Positions 57,761 to 64,000 of a stretch of DNA of 64,000 nucleotides are shown in pieces; the first letter of the stretch is position 1, and each line of letters starts with the position of its first letter. The position numbers and the translations under genes are program-made. Under the pieces are notes generated by a model, which searched no databases, was not told the DNA's origin, and saw nothing but the letters and a program-made list of their open reading frames with translations. Source of the DNA: Scatosoma sp002474405 (GTDB lineage: Bacteria > Bacillota > Clostridia > Christensenellales > Borkfalkiaceae); the NCBI GenBank assembly GCA_937892545.1, contig CALAFO010000003.1, forward strand, positions 7,852 to 71,851. The letters are read 5' to 3'.

Positions 57761-60472
57761 TCCCGTCAATACGGCAATTATTTTTTCTTTACACTCAATC
57801 GTTGTTGTCGGAAGGCGTAAAATCTTAATTCCCGCCGCCGTCAGCAGACGATCTTTTCTCCTGTCGCGTGCGGCCTGTACATCTTCCTTATGTTGGCTTC
57901 CGTCAACCTCCACCACCATTTCGATTTCCTTGTTCAATTTATTGTATATAAGAAAATCGCAATGAGTATTTATATTGGAAACAAATTTTATATCTTCCGC
58001 ATCGCTGAGCGAAGCGGTTTTTATAACGTATTTCAAAGGATAATTGAATTTGTATCCGAGCGTTCCGTATTCCCCGCTTCGGCAAATCTCGTCAATCACC
58101 GTCGCAATTATATTTTCGCTTGCAAAAGAAGATATATTCAAAAGTTCTTTCTTTGTTTTTTCAAGTATAGGCGCGTAATCGTCGTACATCAGGTCAAAGA
58201 CGGAAAACACGTTGGTTTTCAGTTTTTTCGTTTCACTACAATAATACTCGTAATATTTTGATAAATCTCTCAGTATCGAACCTTCCTGTCCGAGGACTTC
58301 TTCGCTCGCAAGAATATACAATCTCTTTTTCGCCCGCGATATTGCGACGTTTATAAGATTCGGATTATTTAAAAAGTCAACCAGTTCTTCGTCCTCATAA
58401 ATTCTAATCTTATTGGCGACTGTGGACAATATGATATAATCCTTCTCTTTTCCTTGAAATTTATGTATTGTATCGATTACATAGCCGCTATCGCCGAATC
58501 GTTCGTTTAATAAAGCAATCTGGTTATTATACGGAGCGATAATTCCGGTCTTTTCCGCAGGCAACTCTTTTATAATCTCTTTTTCGATAATGTCGACTTC
58601 CCTCTCGTTGGACCTGTCCCGCTCAAAGTGAGAGCCGTGAGAAATAATCGTTACGCCGTTTCCTTCGATATGCGGCGTTCGGATTACCAGTTCGCCGTTA
58701 TAAAATCTTTTATTGCAGAAACCTATAATCTGCGGATCGCATCTGTAATGTTCGTTCAACAATGTTGAAACGATATTTTTCTCTTTCCTCAATACACAAT
58801 GCAATATACTGTTTTTAGCGTAATCGAAATAATCCGGTAACTTGTATTTAGCAAAAATATCGTTTAACTTAGTAATCAACTGAGATTTTACAACATGCGG
58901 CAACTGTTTTTCGTCTCCTACGAGGACAACCCTTTTCGCCACGGAAAAGGCTATTGTTGCGCTGATCAGATCTACCTGACTCGATTCGTCTATAATCACG
59001 CAGTCATACAGGAAATTATCACCGGTACAACTTCTTAACGCATGCGTCGTGCTGTACACGATAGGATACCTTTTTGTAAAATTATTAAAATATGATTTAT
59101 AATTTTTTATCGAAAATGGACGTTCACAAAAATTTTCGTATCTTTCCCGTAAACAGGACAAAAAGATCTTCATGGATAAATCTTTTTGTTCTTTAAGCAG
59201 TTCGCTTAAATTATTCGTATCGATAAATTCTTGTTTTTTATTCTTTTCGTCGTTAAGTTCCGAAATCTTAACGTCATAATATTTATTTTTCAGGTACTCT
59301 ATGGAATCTTCTCTGTTTTTTGCAATTTCTTTTACTTTTATTATACCGAATCTGAATAAAAATCGCGCTCTGTTAAAAAATCCCGTTATTTTCTTTTCAG
59401 GCAATGTTTCAAGAACAGACGCCAGTTCCAGAAGTTTTGCACCGGTATATTTTTTCTTTGTCAACTCTTGAGGAACGATTCTATTTTTTATATGATATTC
59501 GGCATCGTTTATTTCTTTTTCCGCTTCATACTCGGAGACAGATTGAACGATTCTTGCAATATCCAAACTATATTTTAGATAAGTTTCAGTACCCTCATTT
59601 GCTTCTTTTAATAAACGTTCGCTATTCGTTTTATCGATTTTCTCAATCTGTTTGATATTTTCATGTGGCGATTCGAAAAACTTTTTTACGTGTTTCGCCT
59701 TTCCCAGAAAAGCATTTAAATAACCAAAACCGGTCGATTCAAATTTTTCTTGAACGTTTCTTGCAGCTACATTAAGTCCTGAAACCACAGCAACGCAACC
59801 GCCCCCTGCAACGTAATTTGCCACGATATTGCGAATCGTTTCTGTTTTCCCCGTACCCGGAGGACCTTGTATCACGGACAAATCCTCCTCCAAAGCCCTC
59901 TTCACCGCAAGTCGTTGAGAAGAATTCGTATCGAACGGAAAAATTATTAACTTTTTATTATCTCGCCTGCCAAGTTTTCCTTGCAAAAATTTTCCGAGAA
60001 CGGAATCTTCTAAAACAGTTAATTTATCTAACTGATTCAATAAAAAATTTTGTCCGTCTTCTTTCGGCATTAATACCGCAACGGATTTCAAATAGTCGAT
60101 AAAACTTTTTATCTCCTTCGTTTCGGTAATATCGCTGACGATTTTTATGCGATTGCGCTTGACTAACCTTGTATACCCCGAAGTATAAAATAATTTAAAA
60201 TAAGAATTAAACTGTATTATTTCGCGCAAACCGTATACCGGTACTTTATCACAATAAATTATTTTCCCGACTATATTCACAGTTAGCGGCTTATCTATAA
60301 TCCTAAGGTCATTCCAACTTTTCCAATAGAAAGTGCTTTTGCCTGCATACTTTATTCTGCACGCATTTCCGCTACCGTCAAACCATTGAACGTGTTTCGT
60401 AATATCTTCCCATTTTTCCGTTTTCTGATTAAATTGAACAATCAGTATTTTCCTTTCGTCTATATTCATCAT
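57743..60472 (-). CDS. Large SF1 (UPF1-like) helicase with C-terminal PD-(D/E)xK nuclease-like domain
   Basis: A 909-residue protein. The helicase core has motif Q/I in NSSQRLAVKRAL and IQGPPGTGKTETI near 203, motif II IIDESSQVD near 494, motif III VVLVGDEKQLPH, LNEHYRCDP, and the C-terminal TIHKFQGKEKDYIILS and NVAISRAKKRLYIL motifs, as in UPF1/DNA2-type enzymes. A coiled-coil insert lies at about 270-430. The last 90 residues form a DUF559/Vsr-like nuclease domain: HCDFLIYN, MVVEVDGSQH near 854, and DRRKDRLLTAAGIKILRLP. Helicase-nuclease fusions of this type occur in anti-phage systems; this one lacks a PLD domain. Confidence 0.8.
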   Translation of the reverse strand: MMNIDERKILIVQFNQKTEKWEDITKHVQWFDGSGNACRIKYAGKSTFYWKSWNDLRIIDKPLTVNIVGKIIYCDKVPVYGLREIIQFNSYFKLFYTSGYTRLVKRNRIKIVSDITETKEIKSFIDYLKSVAVLMPKEDGQNFLLNQLDKLTVLEDSVLGKFLQGKLGRRDNKKLIIFPFDTNSSQRLAVKRALEEDLSVIQGPPGTGKTETIRNIVANYVAGGGCVAVVSGLNVAARNVQEKFESTGFGYLNAFLGKAKHVKKFFESPHENIKQIEKIDKTNSERLLKEANEGTETYLKYSLDIARIVQSVSEYEAEKEINDAEYHIKNRIVPQELTKKKYTGAKLLELASVLETLPEKKITGFFNRARFLFRFGIIKVKEIAKNREDSIEYLKNKYYDVKISELNDEKNKKQEFIDTNNLSELLKEQKDLSMKIFLSCLRERYENFCERPFSIKNYKSYFNNFTKRYPIVYSTTHALRSCTGDNFLYDCVIIDESSQVDLISATIAFSVAKRVVLVGDEKQLPHVVKSQLITKLNDIFAKYKLPDYFDYAKNSILHCVLRKEKNIVSTLLNEHYRCDPQIIGFCNKRFYNGELVIRTPHIEGNGVTIISHGSHFERDRSNEREVDIIEKEIIKELPAEKTGIIAPYNNQIALLNERFGDSGYVIDTIHKFQGKEKDYIILSTVANKIRIYEDEELVDFLNNPNLINVAISRAKKRLYILASEEVLGQEGSILRDLSKYYEYYCSETKKLKTNVFSVFDLMYDDYAPILEKTKKELLNISSFASENIIATVIDEICRSGEYGTLGYKFNYPLKYVIKTASLSDAEDIKFVSNINTHCDFLIYNKLNKEIEMVVEVDGSQHKEDVQAARDRRKDRLLTAAGIKILRLPTTTIECKEKIIAVLTGADIEV

Positions 60473-60499
60473 TATCCCCTGCCGCGTAAAATCACTTAA

Positions 60500-60697
60500 T
60501 CATTTATACGATATTGTCCAATAACGGTAATAGCCATTTCTTCGTTTTATTGAAGCCGGAATCATAAGAAGTTTTTGAGTCGAGCGTAGAACGTTGCCTA
60601 ACCAACACATCTTTTTTCTTTCTAAATCGGATTTGAATTCCAAATACTCCGACTTCGGCAATTCGTCGTCTATGCGCATTTGCGTTAATCGTTTCAT
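60500..60697 (-). CDS. Short protein or gene fragment with a possible -1 frameshift site
   Basis: A 65-residue frame with no ribosome binding site. Its first half (RIDDELPKSEYLEFKSDLER) looks protein-like. In the middle is A-AAA-AAG (60617 down to 60611), the classic -1 slippery heptamer, in the correct register. After it the -1 frame reads KDVLVRQRSTLDSKTSYDSG and on to a stop at 60504, which looks more like a natural protein than the zero frame. It is either a small frameshifted gene, a programmed shift, or a decayed remnant next to the helicase. Confidence 0.35.
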   Translation of the reverse strand: MKRLTQMRIDDELPKSEYLEFKSDLERKKMCWLGNVLRSTQKLLMIPASIKRRNGYYRYWTISYK

Positions 60698-60818
60698 TTA
60701 AATATCACACAAAAATGTTAAATAATTTTTAGTATTGTTATTTCAAAATTTACTTCATTCCTTTAACTTGTGCTCAAACTACAACGGAAAGCACTCTTTC
60801 GAAATACTTTACAAATTT

Positions 60819-61787
60819 TTATTCGGATAAAACGTCTATACGTGCCGAAATAATTGCTTTTAAACGTTCTTTTAAGGTTTCGGATAAGTAAGATTCGTTG
60901 CACATCGCAAGTAACGTTTCTTTCTTCTTTATCAACATCGAAAGCATTTTTTCCGCCGCGATTTTCTCTATGCCGATTCCTTCCGCAAACAACAAAAAAT
61001 CCTTTCGCGTGATTTTACGTCTTTTCTTGCACATCGTCAAGGCAAACTCATCTTCATCTTCGGGAATCACCGCGTTCACGGGCAATAAATCGTAAGCACC
61101 CGACAAAACGTACTCGCCGCTTCCTTCGGCTTTCTCTATCATCGAAAAATTCTTTAAGTGCATATCCGAATTGCCGACCACAAACGAAAACACCAAACGC
61201 AAGTAAAGCTCCGTTAAATCGAATTTCGCAATCGACGAATACCTTTTTATCACCTTGGCGCAACGTTCGTAAGAGCCTTTATATTTATCTTCTGTTAAGC
61301 GCTCGTCAAGTTGACAAAAATCTTCCATCGCAAGCATTTGAGTCTTGCCGTCCGCCTGCACCCTGTCAATTCTTTTGGTAATATAGGCAAGCTCGCTGTT
61401 ATTCATTTTGATTAACGCAAACGGTACGGTTTTTATTCCCGCTTGCTTTGCCATTTGCATGATCAGATACTCGGCTTCGGGCAAATTTTCATATTCTTCC
61501 GTTTGCGGCTTAAAAATATATCCCGTAGGATAATTGATAAGCGTAAGCCTCGGCGATGCGCCTTCTTCCGTTAAATGCAACGACAATTTCTTTTGCACAC
61601 CGGGTACGGTAAACCCCTTGTTTGTGCTTTCTTCGGCAAGTTTTTTCAGCGCGTCTTCCGAAATGTCCAACAACGGTAACTTAGTGCAACCGAAAAACGC
61701 TTTTACGCATTTTTTATGCCAACCGCTTTCCAATTCTTCCGCGGACGCCTTAGACGTAAATTCTTTACCGCAACATAAACATTTCAT
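60819..61787 (-). CDS. hipT: HipT-type toxin kinase (HipA C-terminal kinase)
   Basis: A 322-residue HipA-family Ser/Thr kinase. It starts with a Cys/His cluster (KCLCCGKEF, GWHKKC) common in split HipA proteins of Bacillota and Bacteroidota. Then come the Gly-rich loop TVPGVQKKLS near 60, the YIFKPQ strand with the ATP-binding Lys, and the catalytic loop VVGNSDMHLKNFSM near 204, followed by AYDLLP. Such toxins phosphorylate tRNA synthetases and halt growth. The N-subdomain of classical HipA is a separate protein here (the gene at 61784-62116), with an ATGA overlap. Confidence 0.9.
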   Translation of the reverse strand: MKCLCCGKEFTSKASAEELESGWHKKCVKAFFGCTKLPLLDISEDALKKLAEESTNKGFTVPGVQKKLSLHLTEEGASPRLTLINYPTGYIFKPQTEEYENLPEAEYLIMQMAKQAGIKTVPFALIKMNNSELAYITKRIDRVQADGKTQMLAMEDFCQLDERLTEDKYKGSYERCAKVIKRYSSIAKFDLTELYLRLVFSFVVGNSDMHLKNFSMIEKAEGSGEYVLSGAYDLLPVNAVIPEDEDEFALTMCKKRRKITRKDFLLFAEGIGIEKIAAEKMLSMLIKKKETLLAMCNESYLSETLKERLKAIISARIDVLSE

Positions 61788-62116
61788 ATTTTTCTATCCC
61801 TTACGCTCACATTCCCGATCGCGTCTTTACAAGCGACCAAAAGCACCCCGAATCTGTCGCTCGGCGAAATTTTCCAATTATGCGTTACGATATCCAACAG
61901 CCAACCTTCGGGAATCAGTCCGTCGAAAAACGGAAACAAAATTTTTTCCCTGTACTCGTTCTTCGTAAGAGGCAACGTCAGGCTGACGGCAGTAGCGTTT
62001 TTGCTTTGTAAATATTCTTCGTTGTATTTAAAAGAATATCCGTAGTCCGTTTCAGACAACACGCCCGCAAACACGTTCCGCACATAAATATAGGCATTTC
62101 TGTATGTTTCACTCAT
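61784..62116 (-). CDS. hipS: HipS-type protein (separate HipA N-terminal subdomain)
   Basis: A 110-residue protein equivalent to the HipA N-terminal subdomain: AYIYVRNVFAGVLSETDYGYSF, SLTLPLTKNEYREKILFPFFDGLIPEGW (in part), then SPSDRFGVLLVACKDAIGNVSV. In known HipBST systems this small protein acts as the antitoxin that blocks HipT. It overlaps hipB by 8 bases and hipT by 4 bases, so the three are translationally coupled. Confidence 0.88.
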   Translation of the reverse strand: MSETYRNAYIYVRNVFAGVLSETDYGYSFKYNEEYLQSKNATAVSLTLPLTKNEYREKILFPFFDGLIPEGWLLDIVTHNWKISPSDRFGVLLVACKDAIGNVSVRDRKI

Positions 62117-62315
62117 CTCTTTCTATTCTCCCTACCGTTACTTGCGCACCAAACACAGCCAACGCCTGATTCACCTTATCGAGCCGCAACGTTTTCTTGC
62201 CCTGTTCTAATTCGCGAACAAAGCGAAGACCTAACCCCGCACGCATTGCAAATTCTTCTTGCGTCAGCCCCATCGCTTTTCTGTTTTGCTTTATAAATTC
62301 GCTTATCACTTTCAT
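62109..62315 (-). CDS. hipB: HipB-type XRE transcriptional regulator
   Basis: A 68-residue Cro/CI-type DNA-binding protein with FIKQNRKAMGLTQEEFAMRA and LGLRFVRELEQGKKTLRLDK, typical of HipB. It is the first gene of the hipBST operon and should repress it by binding the palindromes upstream. The promoter is TTGACA (62348-62353), 17 bases, TAAAAT (62325-62330) on the minus strand, with an operator-like site in the spacer. Confidence 0.92.
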   Translation of the reverse strand: MKVISEFIKQNRKAMGLTQEEFAMRAGLGLRFVRELEQGKKTLRLDKVNQALAVFGAQVTVGRIERDE

Positions 62316-62324
62316 AGTATCCTT

Positions 62325-62427
62325 ATTTTATACCTTTTCGGGACGTTTGTCAAGCGTTTTTATATAAAATATACCCTATCGGGTTGATTGTTTTAATATT
62401 TATATTAAAAACACCCGATAGGGTATA
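62325..62427. promoter_or_regulatory. hipBST promoter and operators
   Basis: Three related sites: TATACCTTTTCGGG (62329-62342) inside the promoter, TATACCCTATCGGGT (62370-62384), and its exact inverse ACCCGATAGGGTATA (62413-62427). Each full site contains its own ACCC/GGGT inverted repeat. A further palindrome, TTTTAATAT/ATATTAAAA (62391-62410), lies between the outer pair. This arrangement would let HipB dimers bind co-operatively and bend the DNA. The outer arm also carries TATAAT facing the plus strand. Confidence 0.75.
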
Positions 62428-62435
62428 ATTACAAT

Positions 62436-62552
62436 ATGTATCGTATAGCCGATTGCTCTTCTGCTACATATAAACTCGCACCAAAAGATCTTGCCATTGA
62501 GTTGGACGAAGAAGCGAATTTACTTCTGTGCGATAGGACTTGCGTAAAATAA
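62436..62552 (+). CDS. Possible 38-residue protein divergent from hipB
   Basis: ATG at 62436, seven bases after a TATAAT embedded in the hipB operator, with no ribosome binding site (possibly leaderless). The product starts MYRIADCSSATYKLAPKDLA and ends in an acidic then Cys-containing stretch. It resembles nothing I know; it is listed because of its position under the operator. It could be a remnant. Confidence 0.25.
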   Translation: MYRIADCSSATYKLAPKDLAIELDEEANLLLCDRTCVK

Positions 62553-62569
62553 GTACAATGGCGTTTTTT

Positions 62570-62955
62570 CTATTCTCTTATCTCTTTACACCTATCCCAT
62601 TGTTCTTCACTAATAATCGGCTCAAAAGCACCTTTCACATACAAATAAGTATCTTCATCGCGATTTCTGATAGTTTTCTGATCGAGAAAGTTATTTCTGC
62701 GCGATTTTAAATACCCTTGATACCCCTTATAAGTAGCATTATGCAGTATACGAGCTATTTTAGTGTTTTCCCATCTGATCAGTCCATAACTGTCTTTTCG
62801 TTTTCGCCTAATCATTTCATCACGGATTTGCGACATTCCTTTTCCCGCAGAATACAAATCGTAAATCATTCTTACGGTTTCAGCCTGTTCCGGATTGATT
62901 ACATAAGTTCCCGTATTCTTATCACGATCGTATGCAATTCGCTTATTATTTCTTC
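62570..62955 (-). pseudogene. Serine recombinase remnant
   Basis: About 128 codons from the middle of a large serine recombinase (PF07508-type). It reads AYDRDKNTGTYVINPEQAET, then VRMIYDLYSAGKGMSQIRDE, RWENTKIARILHNATYKGY and IISEEQWDRCKEIRE before a stop. The N-terminal resolvase catalytic domain and the C-terminal zinc-ribbon/coiled-coil are missing. The 5' end overlaps, in another frame, the last codons of the gene at 62899. It marks a former integrative element and a recombination junction. Confidence 0.8.
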
Positions 62956-64000
62956 CCCCGCGATATATTTCAAAAGTTCCGGTCCGTTGCCGAATAATGT
63001 TGCATTCGTGCCGTTTAACAAAATATGCCCGCGTTTCAGTCGTTCTTTCAGGCTCTTTACCACATCGTTACGAAAATTAACGTATAACTCCGTTTCGTTA
63101 AAATGCGGGCATTTATGCATCAACGTAAAAATCACGTCGACACGATCGGCAATCCCGTCCGGGCGAACAGGTTCTTCGTCGTCTTTTTCACGCGCAAATG
63201 CGTCTGTAAAATGATACCGCATAAAATCTACGTCTTTCCGAAGCAACGTAATATAATCTATGCTCGGTTGCAACAACTCTGCGGCTTGCGTTTCCGTTAA
63301 ACCCAACGTATTCAGCAATTGATAACTGCTTTGCACCATTTTTCCGTGAAAAAATCTCGTGCTTTTATCACATTTTACCACGCCGAAAGTATCGTTTATA
63401 TTTTCTATCCATTTGCAGATATTTCTTTCCGTAAAGCCGCCCGCGAATTTCAGATATTTCAGGCTGTTCGGCGTGGTTACCATTACAATTTGGTTAATAT
63501 CCGTTGCGAACGTTACGAATCCGCGCGATTTCAATTCTTTCAGTGTTATATTTTTGTCCTGAAACCACTTTTGCATTTTCGTACGGAAGGCGCACGATTT
63601 GAAAAATTTATTACGCAGTAAAAGCATATGCTTATCCGCATAATTTCCCTGAAACACGCTTTCGTCCAAAAGACTTTCCCCATCCCAGATATCATTGGTT
63701 ATTTCCGTTTGCTTATGTTCGGCGGTCAGCATTCCGTCCTGTAGTTCAACGGAAACCACCTCGTCCGTAAACGTACTTTTGTAATCCGGAACAAACAAAA
63801 TACCTTCCAAAGGAATTTTTACTATCCCTTTGATGCTGCTGAGCGACAGCGCTTTATATGATTCCCACGAGGCAAGATCCGTTTTCGGTTTCAAGCCGCA
63901 TTCGCTCCATTTTGCCATCGCTTTATACAGCTTTTCGTCTATAAACAAGCATTTTCCTTCACGCGAACTTCCCGCGCTGCGCTTATATCTGACATAATGA
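62899..64000 (-). CDS. 3'-truncated large protein, possible two-barrel RNA-polymerase-like (QDE-1/YonO-type) fragment; runs off the window
   Basis: The frame is open from the right edge to 62899 (at least 366 residues). No start is visible. It reads YKRSAGSSREGKCLFIDE near the edge, then WDGESLLDESVF, MLLLRNKFFKSCAF, MVTTPNSLKYLKF, RNDVVKSLKERLKRGHILLN and ATLFGNGPELLKYI. The order of a DG-containing loop, an LLLRN-FFKSCAF strand and an RGHxLLNGxxxTLFGNG element recalls two-barrel polymerases related to QDE-1 and YonO, in which a DxDGD-type motif follows later. No such motif is present: the last 15 or so codons lie in recombinase-derived DNA. The family call is tentative; the truncation is clear. 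Confidence 0.4.
   Translation of the reverse strand, partial: HYVRYKRSAGSSREGKCLFIDEKLYKAMAKWSECGLKPKTDLASWESYKALSLSSIKGIVKIPLEGILFVPDYKSTFTDEVVSVELQDGMLTAEHKQTEITNDIWDGESLLDESVFQGNYADKHMLLLRNKFFKSCAFRTKMQKWFQDKNITLKELKSRGFVTFATDINQIVMVTTPNSLKYLKFAGGFTERNICKWIENINDTFGVVKCDKSTRFFHGKMVQSSYQLLNTLGLTETQAAELLQPSIDYITLLRKDVDFMRYHFTDAFAREKDDEEPVRPDGIADRVDVIFTLMHKCPHFNETELYVNFRNDVVKSLKERLKRGHILLNGTNATLFGNGPELLKYIAGEEIISELHTIVIRIRELM

Overview
The window looks like a chromosomal segment of an uncultured anaerobic Bacillota, most likely a Clostridia-type lineage. Supporting evidence: a yajC/secD/secF/recJ/rel/hemZ block, a metG/tatD/TatD-associated radical SAM block, spore-maturation genes spmA/spmB behind a sigma-E-like promoter, a rpmG-secE-nusG-rplK-rplA-rplJ-rplL block with an L10 leader, a desulfoferrodoxin/FprA oxygen-defence operon, a 2[4Fe-4S] ferredoxin, AGGAGG-type ribosome binding sites and TTGACA-17-TATAAT promoters. 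The exact genus cannot be read from the sequence. Most genes are on the minus strand.

Layout. 1-9.7 kb: HemZ (cut by the window edge), Rel, RecJ, SecF, SecD, a small TIGR04086-like membrane protein and YajC, interrupted by two arrays of palindromic repeats. 9.8-18.3 kb: two uncharacterised proteins, a third repeat array, a membrane protein with two SHOCT-like motifs, a cyclophilin-like lipoprotein, then radical SAM, TatD and MetG. 18.4-31.4 kb: SpmAB, a 120-bp stretch of helically phased T-tracts, RsmI/TrmN6-type methyltransferases, ferredoxin, an esterase lipoprotein, cysteine desulfurase, PAP2, RsmA, the Psd/PssA phospholipid pair, a YbhN-like membrane protein and PyrG, whose long leader contains an intrinsic terminator. 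31.6-33.4 kb: two tandem copies of a divergent module (zinc-ribbon membrane protein versus XRE repressor). 33.6-38.5 kb: an MFS transporter and the ribosomal/NusG/SecE block. 38.7-45 kb: FprA, desulfoferrodoxin under a PerR/Fur-like box, a ferritin-like protein, a beta-helix protein and a GH36 alpha-galactosidase.

45.2-53.4 kb is one co-oriented signalling cluster: hybrid histidine kinase, substrate-binding lipoprotein with no permease, GGDEF-REC-HD-GYP protein, Hpt protein and a CHASE-GGDEF-PAS protein. The parts make a plausible ligand-sensing phosphorelay that sets cyclic-di-GMP level.

53.4-64 kb is visibly more AT-rich and resembles a defence/mobile island. It holds a DUF4365-SF1 helicase fusion, a 57-aa protein, a stand-alone RNase III-fold protein with a partly eroded active site, a large SF1 helicase with a C-terminal nuclease-like domain, remnants of a Bro/DinD-like gene and of a serine recombinase, a three-gene HipB-HipS-HipT toxin-antitoxin operon with strong operators, and at the right edge a 3'-truncated protein that may belong to the two-barrel (QDE-1/YonO-like) polymerase superfamily. 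The helicase/RNase III/helicase-nuclease group is the best candidate here for an undescribed system.

All family calls come from reading motifs by eye; no database search or structure prediction was possible. Start codons were moved from the longest possible reading frame wherever a ribosome binding site or promoter argued for it.
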